Of a stretch of DNA of 64,000 nucleotides, positions 55,193 through 63,856 are shown piece after piece; the stretch's first letter is position 1, and each line of letters starts with the position of its first letter. The stretch is taken from contig WRDR01000001.1 of the NCBI GenBank assembly GCA_009779745.1, positions 149,495-213,494 on the forward strand, in the 5' to 3' direction. This DNA comes from Alphaproteobacteria bacterium. Its GTDB lineage: Bacteria; Pseudomonadota; Alphaproteobacteria; UBA9219. A program made the position numbers and the translations under genes. The notes below the pieces were generated by a model. The model did not search any database, was not told the DNA's origin, and was given only the letters and a program-made list of their open reading frames with translations.

Positions 55193-56128
55193 TTAAGGAA
55201 TACTATCCGCATACTTGATAGTTTCCTCTATCCAGCCGTTAATATGTTCTTCAATCGTGTCCGCTTGCGTGAGGTCATCGAGGTATGCGCTAAGATAGAA
55301 AAAGAAAAAGTAGTAGCAATAATACGCCAGCCGTTCAGGGCGCAGGGTGTATGTAATATTGTTCTGACGTAGAGCATCGTGAAAAGCGTCCTGCGCCCAA
55401 TCCTTGCTGCACATGACCCATGCGTCCCGTTCGGCTGGTGCCAGAATTGGGTGATCCCAATCCACGATGAAGTATTTATCGCCGCTCACAATCAGATTGC
55501 CCCCTGCGTCTCCGTGCGTTATGACAAAATCTTTTGTGTCAGAGTTTTGGCACCGCTTGGAAAATATTTTTAATCTTTCTGCTCTATGTTCTAATTTAGC
55601 ACGGTTTTTTTCTAACAATGTTAGAATTTGTTCATCATCTAACGCATTCCACTGTTCGCAAAACTTATCGACACTATGACCAGAAAAATCTTCGAGAGGA
55701 ATGTTCAACCCTTTGCTTGGAACAGCGTACACTTTTGCCAACATTTGATACTCCGGGATTTTTGTAGCGTCTGTTTCTATATTTTCACCGTCAATCCAGT
55801 CGAAAACACCGAGGATTGCGTTGTCAAATTTTGCATATGGGCTGCTGTTTTTAGTCTTTACAATTCTACTTATGAAATCAATTCCATGATTGCAAAGATG
55901 CTGGATTATATGAAAACTGCGTTCATAGATGATTTTATGTGCAGTATTATAAACCAGTTTTACAAAATAGCTTTTATCATTTGCATCAAGTCGCCATGTT
56001 TCGCCGTAAAACCCGCGGCTGGCAGGAATAAGTTTTAAAGTTTCAATTTCATATTCGGTTTTTATAAAGCCGATTAAATCGCGTTTGTATTCCTCAGATC
56101 GGACAATATTACTATATGACATTTTCAA
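55193..56128 (-). CDS. Aminoglycoside phosphotransferase-like kinase (APH family)
   Basis: A 311-residue small-molecule kinase with the APH catalytic loop ITHGDAGGNLIV near residue 200 and IVDWDHPILAP (DFG-equivalent). The N-terminal lobe has YFVKLVYN. It could inactivate an aminoglycoside such as spectinomycin (APH(9)-like) or act on a choline- or homoserine-like metabolite. It overlaps the GNAT gene by 4 bases, forming an operon with it and a methyltransferase. Confidence 0.8.
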   Translation of the reverse strand: MKMSYSNIVRSEEYKRDLIGFIKTEYEIETLKLIPASRGFYGETWRLDANDKSYFVKLVYNTAHKIIYERSFHIIQHLCNHGIDFISRIVKTKNSSPYAKFDNAILGVFDWIDGENIETDATKIPEYQMLAKVYAVPSKGLNIPLEDFSGHSVDKFCEQWNALDDEQILTLLEKNRAKLEHRAERLKIFSKRCQNSDTKDFVITHGDAGGNLIVSGDKYFIVDWDHPILAPAERDAWVMCSKDWAQDAFHDALRQNNITYTLRPERLAYYCYYFFFFYLSAYLDDLTQADTIEEHINGWIEETIKYADSIP

Positions 56129-56793
56129 AACTCCGATGTTTTATTTGACAATGCAGCATTAAGCAATTCATTGTTTGCTTTAGTGAACTGCAATTTTTCA
56201 TAATCGTTTTTCAGTAAAAGTTTTTGCAAATACGAAAAACTCTCATCTAAATCATTTTTTCTGTATCCGATTTTCGTATCAGTTATCAATTTAAATCCAA
56301 AATCGGAATATAGCTTTATCGCCCTCGCCGATGTTGGCTGTGTATGCAGATATATGGGAAATTGTGCGGTTTTAAAAATTTCGCTGAGCAGCGCACGCCC
56401 TAACTCTTTCCCTTCATATTCGGGCAGCACCCGAAACCATCCGACTGTGTTTATCAGCCCGTAAGATTTCCATATTAAAGTGGATGCGACAGGCTTATCC
56501 GCAGCATTGCAAACAAACATACAACACTGAAAAAACTCATCTTCATGCTGTGCGTAGATTTTTTCGTAAAAATCTGTAACGTTGTCTATATAGGCTTCCT
56601 CAACAACAACACGTTTCCAGATTTCCAATTCGTCACGTCTGCACAGTCTGAACGAGTATCCGTCAGGCAGCGAACGAAAAGCGTCTCTATTCGGAGCATC
56701 ACATTGCATAAACAAATTGAGACTGCCGATAGTTTCGTATATCTCACCTATACCTTTCCGGCAAAATGTTTCGTGGTCTTTATTCCGGTACAT
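56125..56793 (-). CDS. GNAT-family acetyltransferase
   Basis: A 222-residue acetyl-CoA acetyltransferase. The binding motif is VLPEYEGKELGRALLSEIF near residue 125, followed by IYLHTQPTSARAIKLYSDFG. The ATG at 56793 with GAGG upstream is preferred over a TTG at 56808. It is the middle gene of the kinase-acetyltransferase-methyltransferase set; the substrate is unknown. Confidence 0.8.
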   Translation of the reverse strand: MYRNKDHETFCRKGIGEIYETIGSLNLFMQCDAPNRDAFRSLPDGYSFRLCRRDELEIWKRVVVEEAYIDNVTDFYEKIYAQHEDEFFQCCMFVCNAADKPVASTLIWKSYGLINTVGWFRVLPEYEGKELGRALLSEIFKTAQFPIYLHTQPTSARAIKLYSDFGFKLITDTKIGYRKNDLDESFSYLQKLLLKNDYEKLQFTKANNELLNAALSNKTSEF

Positions 56794-56823
56794 ATAGTCA
56801 ATCCTCAAAATACGTTTTTCCCT

Positions 56824-57579
56824 TTAAATGTTCTTACAAAAAACACAATTCATAAACATACTATCTTCATTGAATTTATTAAAAGAGTAATCTCCGTAAA
56901 TTTCTTTCAAAGAGAATCCGGCATTTTCACACATTTCAATAATCTCTTGTTTTGAAATAAGAACAAATGCAATGTCTAAAAATCTTTTTTCAATCAGTTT
57001 ATTGTTTTTATCATGAATTTCATAAAATTGTGTTCCAGTAACCTTGTCTGTTTTTTCATCATAGTTATTATAATAACTTACAAGTAATGTATTGCCATTA
57101 TTAGTACTAAACTTTCCTAAAGTTTTGATTTGACCGTCCGCTTGTTTTTTACGATAACTGGGGTTATATAAAGTAACCAAAAATGTTCCGTTATTTTCAA
57201 GAACATCAAATACATTTTTAATTGCTTCTTGAATTTTTGCTTTATCATTAATTTCCGTAATTGAGTTGAACGGTATCATAACAAGACTAAATTTTTCGCC
57301 AATATTTAATCTTGTTACATCTTGGCATAAAATTTTTGCCTTATGTTCTCTTGTTAATTTTTGCTTGAAAGCCTCTAACATCTTTTCAGAGTAATCAACA
57401 CAAGTAATATCAAAACCGCTTTTTATTAGCGGAATTGAAACTCTGCCGGTTCCGCACATTAATTCTAAAATTTTATTATGACCCTTACAGAGCTTCTGAT
57501 AAAATTCTATATCAAAATCTGCTAATACATAGCTGTCATATATATCTGCTACTATATTAAAATCTATTGTTTTTGCCAT
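56824..57579 (-). CDS. Class I SAM-dependent methyltransferase
   Basis: A 251-residue methyltransferase. Motif I is NKILELMCGTGRVSIPLI, then VDYSEKMLEAFKQK, and CQDVTRLNIGEKFSLVMIPF for motifs II-III. AAGGAAT precedes the ATG. It is first in the three-gene set. The substrate is not identifiable. Confidence 0.85.
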   Translation of the reverse strand: MAKTIDFNIVADIYDSYVLADFDIEFYQKLCKGHNKILELMCGTGRVSIPLIKSGFDITCVDYSEKMLEAFKQKLTREHKAKILCQDVTRLNIGEKFSLVMIPFNSITEINDKAKIQEAIKNVFDVLENNGTFLVTLYNPSYRKKQADGQIKTLGKFSTNNGNTLLVSYYNNYDEKTDKVTGTQFYEIHDKNNKLIEKRFLDIAFVLISKQEIIEMCENAGFSLKEIYGDYSFNKFNEDSMFMNCVFCKNI

Positions 57580-57748
57580 ATACTATTCCTTACTTCTCAT
57601 GTCCAACCCTTCTATATCATAGCTGTACCGCCGCCGCAACAAGCACTTAGATAAATGCATCTGACTACTTTAGTATTCGCAGCTTCACTTTTTGCCTTCT
57701 CTACTTATAGAGTCTTAGACAAACTTATTGTTTGGAGCTTTGACTATC

Positions 57749-58204
57749 ATGAATAAAACCTTTTTGCGTCTAATATCCTTTACTGTAATTGCAGCAGCAG
57801 CACCAACAGCAGCTTATGCCCAGCAAACAATTAACGTAGGTGCAACGCCTGCAAGTTATTCCGGAATTTGCGGGAACAGTCAGTCATCAAACGGCGGCTG
57901 TAATTCTGCGGGCAACCTTGGAGTTGCCGGAGCTGTAAGCAACACCACAAGCCCTACAAGCGGCAATACCCTAAACCTGACCGGCACAAATATGAATACT
58001 AACGGGTATGAGGTTTACGGAGGCTGGTCGCGTGTGGCCATCCGGAGCTTCTTCTACCAGCTACAACACGGTCAACGCAATGAACGTTACTCGAACCAGC
58101 GGTTTCGGAGGATTGATGATCGGATGCGGTGCAGTAATAAACTCAGGCGGAAGCGGTGCAGCGACTGCTAACAACAACAGCGTTTATCTTTCAAACAGCA
58201 CGGG
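57749..58204 (+). pseudogene. Fragment of an autotransporter-like adhesin, frameshifted and truncated
   Basis: A signal peptide (MNKTFLRLISFTVIAAAAPT ending AYA-Q) leads into Asn/Gly/Ser-rich repeats. The frame from 57749 gives GYEVYGG at about 58020. The next frame continues SSTSYNTVNAMNVTRTSG and FGGLMIGCGAVINSGGSG to about 58200, so one frameshift separates them near 58020-58045. The GYxVYGG...YNTVN...GG pattern is typical of large surface autotransporters, whose passenger and beta-barrel are missing. Homology stops abruptly at a racemase fragment. Confidence 0.6.
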
Positions 58205-58732
58205 GATTGGCAGACTATCAGACAAAATTTTGCAGAAATCGCTGCTGGTATTGAAGCAGGAGGAGCAGATATGCTAATGATTTGCGCCAATATGCCGCAC
58301 AAAATCGCAGACATGATAACAGACCGAGTGCAGATTCCTTTGATACATATCGGAGAGGTAACCGGCGAACATATTGCGTCTCAAGGCTATAAGTGTGTGG
58401 GATTGCTTGGAGCGCGGGAAATTATGGAGGAAGATTACATAAAAAAATACTACTTTTCTGACTGGCAAAAGCGAGTGATTATCCCTGATGATGCTGACCG
58501 CAATACGGTTGATAGTGCCATATTCAACGAAATGTGCAAAGGAATATTTCAGCCGGAAACGCAGGCTGTGTTTTGCGGCATAGTAGACAAGCTGCATAAA
58601 CAAGGAGCAGAGGCTGTTGTAATGGGCTGCACAGAAATTCCGATTCTAATGCAGAATACTCCGGTACGCGTGCCGTTATTGGATACCATGCGCCTGCATT
58701 GCTTGAAAGCAGTGAGCGCGGCTATTGGATAG
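58205..58732 (+). pseudogene. C-terminal fragment of an aspartate/glutamate racemase
   Basis: From about 58205 the frame reads NFAEIAAGIEAGGADMLMIC then ANMPHKIAD, and later VVMGCTEIPILM, matching the Asp/Glu racemase family with both cysteine motifs (ICAN, GCTE). The first third of a normal enzyme (about 230 residues) is absent and no ribosome-binding site precedes it. It is joined directly to adhesin repeat DNA, so it is a deletion or rearrangement scar. The ATG at 58271 would give only 153 residues. Confidence 0.65.
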
Positions 58733-58995
58733 AAATAGTTCTGTCAAAACGATGTTCTGAAAGTAATATTTTCTTAAAACAATCTCAAATAACCGCTCTT
58801 GAATTCCGGAAATTGTTTGTATTCTTTTCCATCTAAAATAGGCGTCGGCACAGCACCGTAACAGCCATACTCACTATATTGCTTAAACCAAAATGCTTTT
58901 CCTGCGGCTGAACAGTTTCGTTTTCAATCTGGCGTATAGTAAGTTGTTGAGGTCTTTGATTATGCGGAAGGTGTCTATGCCTAACAAACGTTTAT
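58733..58995. other. Gene scraps between racemase and a small gene
   Basis: On the minus strand 58774-58905 encodes CYGAVPTPILDGKEYKQF then PEFKSGYLRLF and a stop, a tail of an unidentified protein. Immediately beside it 58906-58942 is identical over 37 bases to the HTH-coding part of the island XRE gene (28122-28158). The piece is out of context and not translated as a gene. This is decayed accessory DNA. Confidence 0.55.
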
Positions 58996-59370
58996 ATGCC
59001 GGAAAGCTTATACGAAAAGTATGACCCTGATCGTTTTGTTCCAACACATTGTATGATGATGCCTATGCCGCCAGTAAAACTGCGAAGAGAAGGAAAAGAA
59101 ATGCTAATCATGTACGAGCGAATATCTGGCAAAGCATACAGTAAAGAAGAACTTAAGAAAATCTATGAAAAACAAATGGCAAAGTGTTATAAGAGAATGG
59201 AATCTTCGCGAGGGCATATAGACATAATTCGTAAAGAAGCAATTGAGACTTATACGAGAATTTATGAGAATCCGCCAACAAGGGAAGATAAAGGACTGTT
59301 GTTTAAAGTGCGGAATCATTGCATTTTAAAGCCGCAAAAAACTGAAGAATATGATTTGACTATGCTATAA
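58996..59370 (+). CDS. Small protein of unknown function
   Basis: A 124-residue basic helical product from ATG 58996, or 89 residues from ATG 59101 (GAAGGAAAAGAA upstream, the better signal). It contains MLIMYERISGKAYSKEELKK and many charged residues. No family is recognised. It lies in the gene-scrap region before the Fic gene and could be a remnant. Confidence 0.4.
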   Translation: MPESLYEKYDPDRFVPTHCMMMPMPPVKLRREGKEMLIMYERISGKAYSKEELKKIYEKQMAKCYKRMESSRGHIDIIRKEAIETYTRIYENPPTREDKGLLFKVRNHCILKPQKTEEYDLTML

Positions 59371-59405
59371 ACATTATTGCTGTTCGTGCCAATGTTCAGT
59401 GCTTG

Positions 59406-60539
59406 TCATTTGATACCCTTATCATTCAATTTATACTTCCGTGACTTCCGTTCGCCGGTTGCTGTCAATATCCCGGCTTTTACCAATGCAGCAAAATATT
59501 TCTTGATGCTTTCCGGACTTTTTCCTGACAACTCTTGTGCTTGGGCATTGGAAATTTCTTCTCCATTCTCCAAAAAGTCGTATATTTCCGTCAAAAAGTT
59601 CAGTTCGGACTTTTTGATTTTATCGGTAATATCTCTGAATTTATCGGTAATTTTTGCAATTTTATCGGTATGTTTACCGATATTTGCCTTTTTATCGGTA
59701 ATTTTTTCGGCTTTATCGATGGGTAACTGCAAATCCGCATTATCCAACCGATTATTTTCCCCCAACAGCAGGTTGCCGAAAAAACGATTCAAATATGCCA
59801 TCGTATATGAAACATTTGTCGCAAGATTTTGATAGTTCGCACGAACCAAAGCATTGCGAAAATACTTGGAATGCTTATCAAACATTTCATTGCCTATCTC
59901 AAAGCCCTGCAAGCGAAGATATTTTATGGTAAACACTGCAATCGTCCGCGTATTACCTTCACGAAATGGATGCGTTTGCCAAATCCCGGATATGAATTTT
60001 ACTATGTGTTCTATCTTTTCTCGAATATCAAGACCTGAATAATTGAACGCTGATTCCTCGTCGAACTTTCTTTTCAATGAGTCAACTATCAAAAATTTGT
60101 CGCCGTATCCAATAGTACCGCCGTTCAATATTTCTTCTGATTTAGTAATATTTGTTTTGCGAAATTTCCCTGCCCATTCCGGATATACATCATAAAACAG
60201 CTTATCATGAATCGCACACAGCATGGTCGGAATAAAATCAAATGACGGGTCACGCAGTAAATCCGCAATGTGTGCGGAAACGCGATCCGCCTCGCTTGTA
60301 TCCCGCCCCAAAGCCTTGCCTTCTGAAGTTTCATAATATCGGCTGATGTTTTTGTGGACTTCGCTAAGCGAAATTTCCCCTTCTATATTTTTCTTTGCAA
60401 GTTCAACAAGGTATTTGGAAGGCGTAAGTCCGTCTGTCTGCTGCAAACCAATGGCTATGCTCCAATTTTTTGCACGTTCTTTTTTGTCAGCCTCACCAAC
60501 TTCTTTATATTCTTCAAAATAAGTATTGGCTTCGTTCAT
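59406..60539 (-). CDS. Fic-family protein (AMPylase-type)
   Basis: The 377-residue protein has the Fic motif HPFREGNTRTIAVFTIKYLR near residue 197, catalytic His and phosphate-binding residues intact. The linker repeats KITDK-type units (residues about 275-305), and a winged-helix-like segment SNAQAQELSGKSPESIKKYF ends it. No separate antitoxin gene adjoins. It stops at GIK, but the next frame continues GYQMTSTEHWHEQQ, so a one-base loss may have shortened its tail by about 12 residues. Target proteins are unknown. Confidence 0.82.
   Translation of the reverse strand: MNEANTYFEEYKEVGEADKKERAKNWSIAIGLQQTDGLTPSKYLVELAKKNIEGEISLSEVHKNISRYYETSEGKALGRDTSEADRVSAHIADLLRDPSFDFIPTMLCAIHDKLFYDVYPEWAGKFRKTNITKSEEILNGGTIGYGDKFLIVDSLKRKFDEESAFNYSGLDIREKIEHIVKFISGIWQTHPFREGNTRTIAVFTIKYLRLQGFEIGNEMFDKHSKYFRNALVRANYQNLATNVSYTMAYLNRFFGNLLLGENNRLDNADLQLPIDKAEKITDKKANIGKHTDKIAKITDKFRDITDKIKKSELNFLTEIYDFLENGEEISNAQAQELSGKSPESIKKYFAALVKAGILTATGERKSRKYKLNDKGIK
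59618..59715 (-). repeat. Short tandem-like repeats in the Fic gene linker
   Basis: TTTATCGGTA recurs four times with near copies beside it (read on the plus strand), encoding several ITDK-type units in the Fic linker. The repeat number is likely variable. Confidence 0.6.
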
Positions 60540-60658
60540 TTTTTTGCCCCCTCTAAATCTGCGATGATTGAATCATTTTGTATTTAGTTGGATAATTATA
60601 GCCTGACAAAAAAGAAAAAATCCACTCTTTATTTGCGATTTTCAAAGGTTTAGCGATT

Positions 60659-60677
60659 CTTGGGACAGTGTCCCAAG
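60659..60677. promoter_or_regulatory. Perfect 19-base palindrome upstream of the Fic gene
   Basis: CTTGGGACAGTGTCCCAAG is a perfect palindrome with a 9-base arm and one centre base. It sits about 120 bases upstream of the Fic start and just past the truncated frame that follows the antitoxin. No T-run accompanies it. It is a candidate operator or small hairpin. Confidence 0.45.
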
Positions 60678-60700
60678 TATCTAATACAAATAAATCCAAC

Positions 60701-60850
60701 TCACACAACCAGTTCTGGCTTTTGTTTTCTTAGATTGTTGCACTTAGAATAAAACGCATTTTTATATCTAAAATCTTGCAGTTTATTCTCTGAAATTTCA
60801 TCGATAAATCCTGTCATTTCGTTTTGTTTTTCGTTATACGCTTCAAACAT
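60701..60850 (-). other. Truncated frame overlapping the antitoxin stop
   Basis: ATG at 60850 overlaps the AbiEi stop in the usual coupled arrangement of an AbiE operon, but the frame is only 49 codons. It starts MFEAYNEKQNEMTGFIDEIS. A complete AbiEii toxin is about 250-300 residues, so this is probably a deletion remnant. Homology to AbiEii is not evident. Confidence 0.35.
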
Positions 60851-61613
60851 AATCTATCAACTCTTTCGGTATGCTTATTTTATATTCAGCGTTATATATG
60901 CCGTTTTTAACGATAGAGCGATCTCCAACACCAAGATCAATTTTGGATAAATTTAAAAATTTCAGAATCGGAAGCTGTGCTTTTTTAGCCATATACAAAA
61001 ACAATCTTTTGACACGCACAGATTTGCATTTTACAAGAAGTTCTTGAACTATGTCCGGACGAATATTGTTCATTCCCTCTAACATTTGATAGCATTCCAA
61101 CAAATCAAATTGTTTTGGGCTTAAGTAAAGACTCTCCAATATTGCACGTCCGCGTGATGACGTTCGCACGGATATGCCGTTATAATTCAGATCTGTTATT
61201 CCAAGATTTTCCGGTAGGAAAGAGGTCGTTACATGCTCTATTGGATTGCCCCAATCATAAGTCTGGAACCATTTTGGTAATTTTTGGTGGAGCGGAGAAA
61301 ATAAAAACACTCTCTCTTTTCCAAACCGAACGTAATGTACCGAACCATGAGCAGCAAGTGCTGTAGGTCCTCCCAAATGTACAGGAAGGGACAGTTGCTG
61401 CTGAATACTAGCCAATGCCCCATACCATTCAACAGTATCTTGGTTTTTTTTATAAGCTCCGCGTCCTAATGGCTCTATCCAACCACTTTTTAGGTATTTT
61501 TGAGTCAGCTGAGTAGAAACCCCAAGGGTTTTCATCCAAGCAGAAGTAGCAGCAAAACCAGAATTCCACTGTTCTAAAAGATTCTTTAATTTTTTATCAT
61601 TTGATATACTCAT
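60843..61613 (-). CDS. abiEi: Type IV AbiEi-family antitoxin
   Basis: A 256-residue protein with the AbiEi pattern: an N-terminal winged helix region (TLGVSTQLTQKYLKSGWIEP, GRGAYKK), then a core with GGPTALAAHGSVHYVRFG and LYLSPKQFDLLECYQMLEGM. AbiEi binds DNA and represses the abiE operon. No toxin of normal length follows, so it is an orphan antitoxin. A TTGACT/TATATA promoter ends six bases before the ATG, implying a leaderless mRNA. Confidence 0.78.
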   Translation of the reverse strand: MSISNDKKLKNLLEQWNSGFAATSAWMKTLGVSTQLTQKYLKSGWIEPLGRGAYKKNQDTVEWYGALASIQQQLSLPVHLGGPTALAAHGSVHYVRFGKERVFLFSPLHQKLPKWFQTYDWGNPIEHVTTSFLPENLGITDLNYNGISVRTSSRGRAILESLYLSPKQFDLLECYQMLEGMNNIRPDIVQELLVKCKSVRVKRLFLYMAKKAQLPILKFLNLSKIDLGVGDRSIVKNGIYNAEYKISIPKELIDYV

Positions 61614-61619
61614 GGTTTA

Positions 61620-61648
61620 TATATAGACAATTTTTTAATGAAAGTCAA
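61620..61648 (-). promoter_or_regulatory. Promoter of the AbiEi gene, leaderless
   Basis: On the minus strand TTGACT (61648-61643) and TATATA (61625-61620) are 17 bases apart. Only TAAACC separates the -10 box from the ATG at 61613, so transcription should start at or next to the A of the start codon. No Shine-Dalgarno is present. Confidence 0.65.
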
Positions 61649-61856
61649 ATTTTTTGCTTTAAGAATACGCATCTTTGTAAGGGGATAACCAGCAAGAAAC
61701 AACAAAAATATCAAAAATTTGAATAAATCCGAGACAAATTTTTTTTATGCTTTTTCGAAAACTTTGCTTCTGAAACTAAAAATCTCATACTATAATAGAG
61801 ATATCGATCGTTATAAACAGTTTTTAGCGGGACTTATTCTTATTTACAGGTGATGT
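61649..61856. other. Intergenic stretch before murE
   Basis: AT-rich, with TATAAT at 61791-61796 as a possible -10 for murE. No gene is seen. Confidence 0.4.
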
Positions 61857-63440
61857 ATGCTTTTATCCGAATTAACAAACCTTAGAATTATAGGCTCTTC
61901 TTCTGTTGAAATAAAGGGTCTTTCTGAGGATTCCAGAAATATTGAACCCGGGTCTCTGTTTATTGCAGCTCCGATTGCGTTTGAAACTATAACTACCGGT
62001 ATTACTCAGTACTGGCGGATAAAACACGCAATAGAAAACGGAGCCGCTGCTGTTCTTGTGCCGGAAGATACGGATGCTTCATGTCTGGACGGTATCAAGG
62101 ATAACAATATTGCTCTTATGAAGGCTAAAGACGTAAAAGAAGAAACCATACGGTTAGCCGCCGCATTTTACCCTAAGCAGCCAGAAACTATTGTTGCCGT
62201 TACAGGCACCAACGGAAAAACATCTACCGTTCATTTTGTAAAGGAGCTGTATAGTCTTTTGGGTTATAAGAGTGCCAGCATTGGGACTAGCGGCGTTATA
62301 TCCGATGATTTTACAGAGTATAACAATTTTACTACTCCTGAGGCTGTTATTATGCACAGGGTGCTGACGACCTTGAAAACAAATGGCGTGACTCACGTTG
62401 CCATAGAGGCTTCCAGCCAAGGACTTGACCTTAAAAGAATGGAGGCTGTTAACTGCATAGCAGGAGCTTTCACCAATTTTACCAGAGATCATTTGGATTA
62501 TCACGAAACTATGGAAGAGTACTTTGATGCAAAGCTGGGTCTGTTCAACAGGCTTATACCTCAAGGCGGGTATGCTGTTTTGAACTCGGATATTCCAGAG
62601 TATCAAAAGCTGTATAGTACTGCGAAAGAGAGAGGGCTGAATATAATATCGTTTGGAAAGAAATCCGATACTTTGAGGCTTATAAGCATTCAAAGAGATG
62701 TCCATGACACTGCGTCCGGCAAATACGGACAAATCATAAAAGCAGAGATATTCGGCAAAGAGCTGGAAGTGTTTTTGCCTGTGCTTGGGGATTTTCAGGT
62801 GTTTAATGCTTTGTGTGCAGTAGGGCTTGTTATCGGCGGCGAGCAGCCGAAGGATATAGCCTTGTTTGCTCAAAAGGTGTTCGGGCTTTTGCCGGAAGTA
62901 TCGGAAGTAAAGGGACGCATGGAGTTCATAGGGCGCTCTAAAAAAGGCGGCTTGGTGTTTGTAGATTTTGCACACAGCCCTGATGCTCTTATGAACGTGC
63001 TGTCTACTATGAAAGAGTCCAGAGGCAATACCGGCAGGATAGGCATAGTTTTCGGCTGCAGCGGAAACAAGGGATATAGTGACAAGGGAAATAGACCTGA
63101 TATGGGAGAGATTGCGGCTGATTTGGCTGATTTCACAATAATAACGGATGATAATCCCGGGTTCGAGGAGCCGGACAAAATCAGAAAAGAGATACTGTCG
63201 GGTTGTAAGTCCGGAGCTGTTGTGGAAGAGATAGGCGACAGAGCAGAGGCTATAAGAGCAGGTATTGAAAAGTTAGAGGATGAGGATGTTCTTATTATCG
63301 CAGGCAAGGGGAGTGAGACTGAACAGGTAATAAAAGGGACTGCATATTACTTTGACGATGCCGAAGAAGCAAGAGATGTGCTGCTGCGTGCAAGTTTGAC
63401 AATGCCTAAGAAGCAGGAAAGGAGTTTTGAGTACAATTAA
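61857..63440 (+). CDS. murE: UDP-MurNAc-tripeptide synthetase MurE, altered DNPR motif
   Basis: MurE adds the third amino acid (meso-DAP in most Gram-negatives) to UDP-MurNAc-Ala-Glu. At 527 residues it has the ATP loop TGTNGKTST, FTRDHLDYHETMEEYFDAKL with the carbamylated Lys, and VFGCSGNKGYSDKG. The DAP-recognition motif DNPRxE is DNPGFEEP here (TDDNPGFEEPDKI), so the Arg is replaced by Gly. Its substrate may differ, though LysA in the same genome implies meso-DAP is made. It stands alone; murF is not downstream. Confidence 0.92.
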   Translation: MLLSELTNLRIIGSSSVEIKGLSEDSRNIEPGSLFIAAPIAFETITTGITQYWRIKHAIENGAAAVLVPEDTDASCLDGIKDNNIALMKAKDVKEETIRLAAAFYPKQPETIVAVTGTNGKTSTVHFVKELYSLLGYKSASIGTSGVISDDFTEYNNFTTPEAVIMHRVLTTLKTNGVTHVAIEASSQGLDLKRMEAVNCIAGAFTNFTRDHLDYHETMEEYFDAKLGLFNRLIPQGGYAVLNSDIPEYQKLYSTAKERGLNIISFGKKSDTLRLISIQRDVHDTASGKYGQIIKAEIFGKELEVFLPVLGDFQVFNALCAVGLVIGGEQPKDIALFAQKVFGLLPEVSEVKGRMEFIGRSKKGGLVFVDFAHSPDALMNVLSTMKESRGNTGRIGIVFGCSGNKGYSDKGNRPDMGEIAADLADFTIITDDNPGFEEPDKIRKEILSGCKSGAVVEEIGDRAEAIRAGIEKLEDEDVLIIAGKGSETEQVIKGTAYYFDDAEEARDVLLRASLTMPKKQERSFEYN

Positions 63441-63450
63441 AAAAATTAGC

Positions 63451-63856
63451 CATGAAAGGGACTCTTATAAAAAACCGTATCATCAATTATGGTAAGGGCT
63501 GGGGAAACAAAAAGAGAGCTATAGTTCCTTTAACGATGAACTCATGGCTGCACTGCAAGAAGCAAAGTCTGCTGCCCAGACGGATTATGTGATTGAGTTT
63601 AACGGTAAGCAGGTAGCGTCAAGCTGCATTCCGGCGATTATGCAAAGAATGCAACATCAAGGCAAGCCCTCACGTCCTGCGTCATACAGCGGCTACATGG
63701 CTGGTTATGGAAGGTGTACCGTTACGAGAAGTAGCAAGACTGCTAGGCAACAGCGAGGCTATGGTTGAGAAAGTTTACGGCAAGCATTCGCCAGACTATT
63801 TGCGCCGTGCTGTCAGTGCCTTGAACTTGAATAAACCTGAAAGTTTGCGGTTGTAA
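63451..63856 (+). pseudogene. Decayed tyrosine recombinase, C-terminal part
   Basis: Pieces in different frames read INYGKGWGNKKRAIVPL (63490-63536), DELMAALQEAKSAAQTDYVI (63537 onward), then SPHVLRHTAATWLVMEGVPL (from 63665), REVARLLGNSEAMVEKVYGK and HSPDYLRRAV to a stop at 63856. The HxxR box and the Tyr of VYGK are visible; the first catalytic Arg is not. At least two frameshifts show it is dead. It differs from the island integrase, so it is a remnant of another prophage or island. Confidence 0.8.

Noticed and set aside
59618..59715. Possible CRISPR array
   Set aside because: The repeats are about 10 bases, lie in frame within the Fic coding region and lack unique spacers of regular length.
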